The translations under genes were made by a program, and so were the position numbers. The notes below the pieces were generated by a model. The model made no database searches. It was not told the DNA's origin and saw nothing but the letters and a program-made list of their open reading frames with translations. Below, one piece after another: positions 56,438-64,000 of a stretch of DNA of 64,000 nucleotides (its first letter is position 1; each line of letters starts with the position of its first letter). The DNA is from Torymus aiolomorphi (lineage: Eukaryota > Arthropoda > Insecta > Hymenoptera > Torymidae), in contig CM070876.1 of assembly GCA_036365515.1 (NCBI GenBank), positions 97,916,150-97,980,149 on the forward strand, written 5' to 3'.

Positions 56438-58675
56438 CTGCGAGGATTTCTATCAGAAAACAACTCGTCAAGATGAAACAGGGCAATATATAGTAAGTCT
56501 ACCCTGGAAAAATCGTGACCAGTTGAGTTCAGCTCATCGCGAAAATTCTCATTCTGCCGCATTACGCGCACTCAATCGTCTCGAAGCAAACTTCGCTAAG
56601 GACGATAAACTCAAAATAGCTTATACTGAGTTCATGCAAGAGTACATTGACCTAGGCCATATGTCACTCTCCTCAAAGTTTGATCCATTATCAAAATACT
56701 CTCAAGCCTTCTTACCACATCACGGTGTGTGGAAGGAAACCAGTACGACGACCAAGTTACGTACTGTGTTTAATGGCTCAAGTAAAACTAAAACAGGTGT
56801 ATCGGTCAACGATCTTCTACATATTGGACCTAACCTTCTTCAAAATCCCGTCGCTTTGATCTGTGCCTGGCGTAGGTACAAATCGCTTTATCAGCCGACG
56901 TGGAAAGAATGTTCCGACAGATTGGTGTCGAACATTCAGATCAGTCTTACCAGTCGATTTTATGGCGTTTTAATAAGGATGAACCTGTTCAAACTTATCG
57001 CCTGACGACCGTGACGTATGGATTGGCATGCTCGCCATTCCTAGCAATACGCACACTGTTAAGACTAGCTGAAGACTACGGCCAGAACTATCCAATTGCA
57101 GCTGAAGCTGTTCGCTCAGAAATGTATTCTGATAATGTGCTGTCTGGTGCTCATTCACTAGATGAAGCATTGAAAAAACGAGACGAGTTAATTCAACTCT
57201 TTAAACAAGGTCAACTTAATCTTCGAAAGTGGACTTCTAATAATGCTGAATTGCTCTCTTGTCTACCTTCGGATATGCTAGTTGCTAGTTCCATCGCATT
57301 ATTTGCCTCTGAAACGTCTGTACCAATCTTAGGTATAGATTGGCAACCTAACACAGATTACTTCAGTTTTAACATCGAAAATTCTCAAATTGAGTTACCA
57401 TTCACTAAACGCTCAATCCTATCCAGGATAGCCCGCATCTTCGATCCTATGGGATGGTTGGCACCGATTGTTATAACAGCTAAGATTATCATGCAATCTC
57501 TCTGGATTCTTAAGGTTAGTTGGGATGAAGAACTTCCTCGCGACGTCTCCAATCGGTGGCAGACTTGGTTGCAAGATCTTCATTCTATTTCTGAAATCAA
57601 AATCCCTCGCTGGAGTGGATACTCACCCCAATGTGAACTTATTGAAGTACATGGGTTCGCAGATGCATCAAATTTGCATATGGTGCAGTCATCTACCTGC
57701 GCCTAGTTCAAACCCAAAAGGTTTTAGTCACACTTCAAGTGGCCAAAACGCGAGTAGCGCCACTTAAAACTCTAAGTATCCCTCGCTTAGAACTTTGCGC
57801 CGCGTTGCTACTCGCAAGGTTGAGTCATACGTTCATCGAGTCTTTCCCATCAAAAATTGATAGCCTCCATCTATGGTCAGACTCAGCGGATGTACTTTTC
57901 TGGTTAAAGGACCATCCCTCTAGATGGGGAGTCTTTGTCGCTAATAGGTGTTCAGAGATTCACACCCTGCTACCTGATGCATATTGGCATCACGTGCGGT
58001 CAGCTGATAACCCCGCTGATGTTATATCACGAGGCATAGAACCATCAAAGTTGGCTTCTCATCGCTTATGGTGGCAAGGCCCCGTTTGGCTTTCTGAGAG
58101 CGTCGAACCATGGCCTAGGTCACATGATGAGCTCAATTTCAACGTAAATAGTCTCAATCTCCAATCTGTCAAGTCACACTCTAGTCGCTAGTAAGAACAC
58201 TCCAGTTCCTGTCGAGAATACTCCAGAAATTTGGAGTCTCTTTGAAAAGCACTCTTCATTAGATAAGTTGTTAAGGATGGCGTCGTACTGCTTCAGATTC
58301 ATTAATCGAGTCAGCTCGAAAATAGAGCGCACGACATCGTCATGTCTAAGCCGAAGAAACTTGTACCTATCTTCTATTCTCACTCTCGAGTGGTTTAGAG
58401 ATAGTCATTTTTCTTCCATTCAGGTTATTGCTAGTGAGATTGAGAACACCAGACTTTGTCTGATATATTTAGTCCAAACTGCATATTTTAAGTCAGAATT
58501 TCAACAATTATGTAGAACAGGTAAACTTTCGACTAAAAGCCCTTTGTTATCACTAAACCCCATGATTCAAAATCATTTACTCAGGGTGGGCGGTCGTCTT
58601 TCTCACTCACTTCTCGGAGAAGATGCTAAGCACCCCTTATCCTTCCAGCTGATTGTCACTTTACAACTTTATTAA
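56438..58675 (+). pseudogene. BEL/Pao reverse transcriptase and RNase H, multiply frameshifted
   Basis: Continues the polyprotein in at least four successive frames, with shifts near 56,430, 56,895, 57,672, 58,165 and 58,655. RT motifs include TKLRTVFNGSSKT, VNDLLHIGPNLL and VTYGLACSPFLA. The catalytic box reads YSDNVLSG (57,127-57,150), whereas the family norm is YxDD; the second Asp is Asn. RNase H is marked by HGFADAS (57,651), LELCAALLLARL and LWSDSADVLFWL. The Asn change and the frameshifts mean this copy cannot supply its own polymerase. Confidence 0.85.
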
Positions 58676-59790
58676 TAAGAGATGCTCATCATCGCACTCT
58701 TCATGGTGGTGTTCAATTAACACTTGCCACGCTAAGACAACAGTATTGGATAATGAAAGGTCGATCTGCGGTTAAGAAAGTCATCAGAGCTTGCATCACA
58801 TGCTCACGCCATGCTGCTCGAGTACCTTCCCAATTAATGGGCGATTTACCCAAGTCTCGCGTCCGACACTCTTTACCCTTTGAATGCTCAGGTGTCGATT
58901 ATGCCGGTCCTATTCATCTTCGCCTCACTAAAACCAGAGGAAAGGGCACGATGAAGGGTTATATAGCCATCTTCATTTGTATGGCCACTAGAGCTGTTCA
59001 TATCGAGGTTGTCGAGGATTATTCTAGTGAAGCGTTCATCGCTGCTTTTCATCGGTTCACTGCTCGTAGAGGTCATTGTAAGAAATTATATTCGGACCAA
59101 GGAACCAACTTTGTCGGTGCCGATGCTCAATTAAAGCAGATGATCGTCGCTTCTTCTTCCTTTTCATCGACAATTGTTAAGTCTCTCGCTCAAGAAGGTA
59201 CGTCTTGGATCTTCAATCCTCCCAGTGCACCTCATTTTGGGGGTATTTGGGAAGCTGCAGTTAAGTCAGCGAAACACCATTTGCGTCGAGTCATTGGAGA
59301 GCAAGTTCTTACTTTTTCTGAACTTGCTACACTAATGTGCCGGATTGAAGCTTGCCTTAACTCCAGACCATTGACTGCTCTCACCGACGATCCTACTGAC
59401 CTTGATTTCCTGTCACCCTCACACTTTCTCATACAACGCTCATCATTTCTAGTGCCAGAGGAAGATGTCACCAAGGTCAAAGTCCCTGCAGGAAAGCGTT
59501 GGCTCCTGATCAGCCAGCTGACACAACACTTCTGGGCCAGGTGGTCCAACGAGTACCTAACGTCACTTCAAGCTCGCAGGAAGTGGAAACAACCTCAACC
59601 ACCAGTCACTGTAGGCGAACTCGTGCTCGTTCGAAGCGAGCTCACGCCTCCAGCCAAGTGGCCCCTCGCCAGAGTTACCGCCGTCCATCCAGGGAGTGAT
59701 GGAATCACTCGCGTGGTCGACCTGCTCACGGCCACCACACATCTTCGCCGACCCATCGCCAAGGTTATTCGACTCCTTCCCAAGGAGTAA
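58663..59790 (+). CDS. BEL/Pao integrase region, intact frame
   Basis: From the zinc module (His pair near HHRTLHGG at 58,690-58,715, then CITCSRHAA) the frame is open to TAA at 59,788-59,790. The catalytic core shows the first Asp in CSGVDYAGP, the second in YSDQGTNFVG and the Glu in GIWEAAVKSAK. The C-terminus contains VGELVLVRS and a RVTAVHPGSDG-type motif. Integrase joins element cDNA ends to target DNA. This is the only enzymatic domain without an obvious lesion, although it is no longer in frame with gag. Confidence 0.85.
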   Translation, partial: TTLLIRDAHHRTLHGGVQLTLATLRQQYWIMKGRSAVKKVIRACITCSRHAARVPSQLMGDLPKSRVRHSLPFECSGVDYAGPIHLRLTKTRGKGTMKGYIAIFICMATRAVHIEVVEDYSSEAFIAAFHRFTARRGHCKKLYSDQGTNFVGADAQLKQMIVASSSFSSTIVKSLAQEGTSWIFNPPSAPHFGGIWEAAVKSAKHHLRRVIGEQVLTFSELATLMCRIEACLNSRPLTALTDDPTDLDFLSPSHFLIQRSSFLVPEEDVTKVKVPAGKRWLLISQLTQHFWARWSNEYLTSLQARRKWKQPQPPVTVGELVLVRSELTPPAKWPLARVTAVHPGSDGITRVVDLLTATTHLRRPIAKVIRLLPKE

Positions 59791-59824
59791 GGACCGTTCG
59801 CCATTCTGACGAAGGTGGGCGGAA

Positions 59825-60140
59825 TGTTGGCGATCCAGCGCCTCGACCCGCGAGACGCTGACGTCACCAAGCCTTAAAAGGCAATATACGGTGCGCAGCC
59901 AATGAGCGCCCTCCACGCGGTCCTCTCTCGCCGGCCCTCCATCTAAAAGCACGCCGCCGTCTCATCATGAGGCGCCGGCCGGCGACAGTTCACGCGCGAC
60001 GGCCAGAGAGAGAGAACAGCAACAATTGTACGCCACGAGGCACGACGGACGCGCTTTCAATGAAGCCAATTTTATCTCCACACGAAACGCCTACTCTTTT
60101 TGAACCTCTCCAGTCCACGATCCACATTCAACACAAAACA
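59825..60140 (+). repeat. BEL/Pao 3' LTR
   Basis: 316 bp, about 99% identical to the 5' LTR. The AATAAA of the 5' LTR is AATGAA here (60,058-60,063). It is preceded by the purine-rich GACGAAGGTGGGCGGA. Confidence 0.95.
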
Positions 60141-60145
60141 CACTC

Positions 60146-60389
60146 TAAAAAATACACTAGGAAAGATGATAATTCATCATTATATCTACACACAAAAAAC
60201 AATAATCATAAAATAGATTTCAATAATGTACAAATTCTAGATACAGAAATTAATAGAGGAAAAAGATTATTTTCGGAAGCTGTATTCATACACACACAAT
60301 CAAGATATATGAATAAACAATTCGAAATTAATAGTTTACCAAAAGAATATACCACTCTAATAAATAATTGTCAATTTATGTGCTTATAA
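60146..60389 (+). pseudogene. Penelope-like GIY-YIG C-terminus, part after the insertion
   Basis: Continues exactly the codons cut at 52,434: KKYTRKDDNSSLYLHTKN, then KRLFSEAVFIHTQSRYMN, to a TAA at 60,387-60,389. The sequence is identical at protein level to the end of the minus-strand copy. The upstream open frame from 59,967 is LTR-derived. Confidence 0.9.
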
Positions 60390-60793
60390 GAGGAAAATAC
60401 TGAAAGCAGCAAGTGAAGGAGAACAGGAGAACATGCTGAGGTAGAGTTACCACGCACGCCCACGTTGTCGTAGGATTGCTCGTTGTCGAGAATTTTGTAA
60501 CATTGGTTAGGGTCCCCCCTCTACTTAGACATACTCTCCTGATAGCACACCCGCTGTGTCGCTTCGAAAATCGTCTATTGCATCCCCACCATTGTACGCG
60601 CTTCTTATACACACACATATATGCGTAACATCTGTATAAATACGACGAAAAATCCGAATTGTAAGCAGTGACGAACGGATTACTTTCCGTAAAAGAATCT
60701 GACAATACGTTTGAAATGTAAGTTTTATTTATTAATGCGAAATTAAGTTATTGTGAATTGTAAAAAATAATTGTATAATTGTTGTATTTAGAA

Positions 60794-60829
60794 CCTGAAG
60801 AGGGACGTAATAAAATGTCCGAAACGTTG
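60794..60829 (+). ncRNA. Hammerhead-like motif (plus-strand Penelope copy)
   Basis: CCTGAAGAG, stem GGACGT/ATGTCC with loop AATAAA, then GAAACGTTG. The stem pairs over six positions, with one G·U. Outer stems were not resolved by eye. Confidence 0.55.
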
Positions 60830-60890
60830 TAAATAATTGTTTTACTTATAAAAAACACCTTGGTAGTACGGCCATTAGCTACAAATTCTA

Positions 60891-60903
60891 TTTCTGTGTC
60901 TTT
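60891..60903. repeat. Target-site duplication of the Penelope pair, right copy
   Basis: TTTCTGTGTCTTT, the same as 47,181-47,193. Confidence 0.75.
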
Positions 60904-62555
60904 TTTACAATTAGAAAATCTTAATTCCTTTAAAAGATACGTGATTTTCAAGTTGAGCTTAAAATACATGAAATACCGTAGATATGCAGATTTGAGTTTG
61001 TATTTTTTCCCACTAATTTTTGTGTTTTTTTTTTTCAAAATAGTAAACTTCATGATTTTTACTTTATAAAAGTAGAAAATTTAACGTCGCTCTTTCACAA
61101 AAGAGTTGGTTTTGCTGACGAGCGGACCACGTCGATTGTTGATCGACTATACTTAAATCTCAGATGTCTGAATTTTTACACAGCTAGTTATAGGCAAATC
61201 TTGGATAAAATATTCGAAATAATTATTATTTACATAGTCCACAAAAATCAAGTCACACTGTGCAGCAATGTTTGGAAATATTATAAAATTCTTTAACTTT
61301 AATATCCATTTTGAAATTTAAAAAAATTCAAATTTGTACCGAATTTATATGATCTTGTATGCAATAACCTATTTTAGATACATATCTAAAATCTTTAGGT
61401 TAAAAAACCTTTTTTTTTTAACCGGCAGTGCACCTTCGGAAAAATCTTGAACAATGCTATAAATCCGATTAATAGATTGACGCAAGCTCAGCGTCGGAGA
61501 GCATGAGAGGAAATAGGTAAGAAAAAAAGGAGGTGGTTAAAAAAATGCGTCATAAACAACGATTAAAGTTAAAATAAATTACTTTGAATAACGATAGAGC
61601 AAAATAACTAAGAAAAAAGATAGAAACTAAATAAGAAAATCGAAAAAGATGACGTTTTATTCGCGGTCGCGTTAGTTTCGTGGACTTGCGAGACTCTCTC
61701 CAGGGTACTCCTGCCATGTCACCCCCTTTTTGCCTGAGCGGAGCGTTGTCCGCATTTGGCGAGGCTAAGGATTCTCCTTACGCCCATAGTGACGGAGTCG
61801 CTGTTGGCGAGGAGGCGAGGTTACCTGGTGCAAGAGCTTGGATCCGAAAAATCGGAGCGGAGCAAAATACCTCGGTGAGGGTTGGGGACGAGCCGCCGCG
61901 CGCGCTGATTGGTCGCCGCAAGACGGCAGTAAAAAAGTCGGCAGGTAGCGAAATTTTACTATTTTAAAAAGTTAATGTACGTACACTACTAAAATATTGG
62001 ATGCCCACTATTTCGGAGTGTATATTCATTATTTCGGAAGTGCACGACTTTTAACTACTACATAGTGATTTTTTCATTATTATACATTTACAGAGTACGT
62101 TTAATTAATGCAAAAATACGCAATAACACTTAAAACTCTTTTATAACTCAATTTTCGTTCTTTCGACGGTCACCTATTTTCTCATTTCATTTCATTATTG
62201 TGGGGTCACCGAAATTTTACTTTGCATTTTTCATTTGAATAAAAAACAGATTTAAATTGATTGTATTAAATACGAGCATAATTTAACTTTTCTTTTGAAT
62301 AATATAAATTAAAGCTCCTGATTTTTTAAAAATAAAATAATATAGTCTGCATCATGTTTTCATGATTAAGCGTAATTTCACTTCTACGATACGTAGTTAA
62401 ACATTTTAACATTAATCTTATTAAAATCAATGAAGTTACTGTCAAGTAATCTGCACGTAACTCCCAGTTTAAATGGAACCATATTAACCATTTTCAGGCT
62501 TTTAAAGTCGGCGACGCCTGAGACGAAATAGCACATTTCGACACGGGTCCGAAAG
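60904..62555. other. No gene seen
   Basis: AT-rich DNA with one GC-richer island at 61,660-61,960. The island is open for 95 codons on the plus strand, but the frame shows no recognisable domain, so it is not called as a gene. Confidence 0.55.
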
Positions 62556-62559
62556 GTGA

Positions 62560-62624
62560 TTATTTAGCTCATGCCACGTTTTCCGCAGGAGCGACGCGAG
62601 TGAGAAAAGTCACATGAGCTAAAA
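62560..62624. mobile_element. Short hairpin, related apex
   Basis: ATTTAGCTCATG pairs with CATGAGCTAAA around AGGAGCGACGCGAGTGAG, an apex resembling those of the other hairpin elements. Confidence 0.5.
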
Positions 62625-62721
62625 ATCTTCTTACGCACCAGTTTCGAACCATACCTATTTTATACCACGAGAGCCGAATAATCATACTGAAGTTATGATT
62701 TTGTGGTTAGAGTGGTATAAT

Positions 62722-62846
62722 AGTATATTACGTTACGTGTGACTAAAGTGGCTCTTTTTGGCACGGCATGAGGTTAGTGCCCGAGCGCAGCTTGGGCGCT
62801 AAACGCCGTGCAATAAAGAGCCACTAAGTCACGAGTATCGTATACT
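62722..62846. mobile_element. Hairpin (MITE-like) element
   Basis: AGTATATTACGTTACGTGTG pairs with CACGAGTATCGTATACT, and GTGGCTCTTTTTGGCACGGC pairs with GCCGTGCAATAAAGAGCCAC. The apex is GCCCGAGCGCAGCTTGGGC. Confidence 0.8.
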
Positions 62847-62850
62847 ATTT

Positions 62851-63027
62851 TATAGCACTGCCTGCCCAAAGCCCGCTGTCACGCCTATCCGTGGCTAAAG
62901 TAGTCCTTTTTAGCACCGTGAGGTTAGCGCACAAGCGTAGCGAGTGTGATAAACACGGTAAAAAAAGGACTACTTTAGCCACGGATAGGCGTGACTAAAG
63001 TGCGGGCTTTGGTCACACCGTGCTATA
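62851..63027. mobile_element. Hairpin (MITE-like) element, longest copy
   Basis: TATAGCACTGCCTGCCCAAA pairs with TTTGGTCACACCGTGCTATA. GTCACGCCTATCCGTGGCTA (62,879-62,898) is exactly complementary to TAGCCACGGATAGGCGTGAC, and AAAGTAGTCCTTTTT also pairs. The apex is CAAGCGTAGCGAGTG. Confidence 0.85.
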
Positions 63028-63790
63028 AAATTTGTTAGAACACGGCAAGTGTGCGCTTCGTTATCGGCGCCGCGTTCAAGCGTTGGGCTCCCCTCGTTCT
63101 TCGTGTCCTCGGGCTGGCCTTTTAACGCGACGCCTATGCCTCTCCCATACCGTGAGGAAATTCCCAAATTTTCGAAATTTTAATTAGATGTTTTATACCC
63201 CTGCAAAATTTATTTTAACTTTTCATTCACCATTTAACTTATACTGATACATGAATGTAACAATGTTTTTATGTGTATGTGTGCCTCATCATTTTCTATT
63301 TTTTCAAACATATTCTACCTAAAACAGTATTATGCACTTAACTACTAATATGCATACTCAAATCAATTATCTACGTTATCGTTGGAGAAGACGCAAAAAG
63401 TTCAATGACGAAAAACGATCATCTTCCATTTCCAAGAATTCGAGTTAGGACGCAACGGCTTTACGCTCACTCCCTCCTATCCCCCGCCGCTCCCACCACG
63501 GTATATACACTTGCGATTCGCGCTCTCGCTTTTGCTTGCGGCCGATCTCTGGTCATTCCTATACTATGGCTGATTCGGCGCGTGCGCACTGCCCTACCTC
63601 TTATCCACGGGAGCGCGCCTGCGAACGCATGGTGTGGAATCAGTACCTACTTATAGCTTTGACTTAAGCGGCGAATCTCTCCCCTCCCAGCGCAGCACCT
63701 GACGCAACGAGTCAACTCCTTCCGGCGCCTTATTCGCTCGAGGAGAGAGCACCAGTGTGCACACAATTTTTCGCAGCAAGGAGAATCATT
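63028..63790. other. No gene seen; increasingly GC-rich toward the right
   Basis: No supported ORF. The stretch from about 63,400 rises in GC, contains GGTATATACA (63,500-63,509) and CT/CCT-rich blocks, and probably belongs to the promoter region of the gene beginning at 63,905. Confidence 0.45.
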
Positions 63791-63862
63791 CGCATTTTTA
63801 TCAGTGCTTGCAATTCGCGTTTTTATCAGTGATTGTGATTCGCGTTTTATCAGTGCTTGTGG
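63791..63862 (+). promoter_or_regulatory. Triple repeat with TCAGT initiator-like cores
   Basis: Three tandem units of 25, 25 and about 22 bp share CGCRTTTTTATCAGTGMTTG. Each contains TCAGT, the arthropod initiator core, at 63,801, 63,826 and 63,850. The last lies 55 bp before the ATG at 63,905. Confidence 0.5.
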
Positions 63863-63904
63863 AAAGGGGAAAAGGGAGATAGAGAGCTCAGCAGCAGCGG
63901 TATC

Positions 63905-64000
63905 ATGGACAGCGACGTCCAGCGCAGCAGCTACGGCGTCGCCAGGACAAGTAGCAGCAGCAACGCCACGAAAAGCAGTAGCAGCAGCGAAACCTGCGAA
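63905..64000 (+). CDS. 5' end of a serine-rich protein, runs off the window
   Basis: ATG in the context GGTATCATGGAC opens a frame that stays open to the edge (32 codons). It encodes MDSDVQRSSYGVARTSSSSN and then further Ser-rich sequence from AGC/AGT repeats. The upstream region is GC-richer and carries TCAGT repeats, fitting a 5'UTR. Function cannot be told from the low-complexity start. A chance ORF in GC-rich repeat DNA is possible. Confidence 0.45.
   Translation, partial: MDSDVQRSSYGVARTSSSSNATKSSSSSETCE

Larger units (their letters stand above)
52435..60140 (+). mobile_element. BEL/Pao LTR retrotransposon
   Basis: Two LTRs of 314 and 316 bp flank gag-pol coding sequence. The insertion is bounded by CACTC at 52,430-52,434 and 60,141-60,145, the 5-bp duplication usual for the superfamily. 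The empty site is visible in the minus-strand Penelope copy. The order of gag-like region, CCHC-type fingers, aspartic protease, RT, RNase H, integrase matches BEL/Pao. Confidence 0.95.
49846..60890 (+). mobile_element. Penelope-like element, plus-strand copy (split by BEL/Pao)
   Basis: Starts with a terminal repeat (49,846 to about 49,990) that matches the 3' end (60,820-60,890) and the minus copy's 3' end, consistent with the pseudo-LTRs known for Penelope elements. It then has about 2.4 kb of coding sequence up to 52,434. It is interrupted by the BEL/Pao element and resumes at 60,146. It ends at the target duplication at 60,891. Confidence 0.9.

Noticed and set aside
59232..59952. Minus-strand ORFs over the integrase and 3' LTR
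   Set aside because: Shadows of the integrase frame and the LTR.
61680..61967. 95-codon ORF in a GC-rich island
   Set aside because: No domain, no upstream promoter or downstream poly(A) signal convincing enough. It may be an unrecognised repeat.

Overview
The window is AT-rich nuclear DNA from an animal, most likely an arthropod and plausibly a hymenopteran insect. That is an inference from the element mix (Penelope-like, Ty3/gypsy with an env remnant, BEL/Pao, a Polinton/adintovirus-like gene cluster), eukaryotic splice and poly(A) signals, and a TCAGT-type initiator motif near the right edge. Nearly everything recognisable is mobile or repetitive. The only host-gene candidate is an open 5' end at 63,905 that runs off the window.

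Layout. 1-1,990 and about 9,675-18,265 are one satellite family: dimers of about 325 bp made of two related monomers of about 160-170 bp, with a larger repeat of about 2,988 bp superimposed. At about 18,266 the array flips orientation and continues to about 23,832. The left part is split by a 7.7-kb block (1,992-9,674) that begins with a huge, nearly perfect inverted repeat (arms of about 1.18 kb) and continues with tandem units carrying GA microsatellites. The inverted satellite holds a 5'-truncated Penelope-like element (18,846-20,879) with a 13-bp target duplication. The satellite ends against a truncated gypsy element (23,833 to about 29,240). Downstream of its env remnant, that element carries two related ORFs with CxxC pairs, each preceded by a strong 3' splice site.

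29,240-30,300 is repeat DNA. 30,339-35,143 is a decayed, one-direction cluster resembling Polinton/Maverick or adintovirus genes: penton-like protein, small basic virion-type protein, F54H12.2-like protein, an uncharacterised conserved-looking protein, an adenain-type protease and two unknowns. 35.2-47.1 kb is largely gene-free and contains microsatellites, minisatellites, dispersed repeats and a family of GC-richer hairpin elements that recurs at 62.5-63.0 kb.

47,194-60,890 is a nested composite. Two Penelope-like copies sit head to head inside one 13-bp target duplication. The plus-strand copy is split in its GIY-YIG endonuclease by a BEL/Pao LTR retrotransposon (52,435-60,140, 5-bp duplication CACTC). 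The two LTRs are nearly identical, yet pol carries about five frameshifts and a changed RT catalytic motif.

60,904-63,780 holds no supported gene apart from hairpin elements. 63,791-64,000 looks like a promoter, 5'UTR and first codons of a serine-rich host protein. The elements do not form a pathway. The order of events can be read from the nesting: satellite, then Penelope and gypsy insertions; separately, the Penelope pair, then the BEL/Pao insertion.
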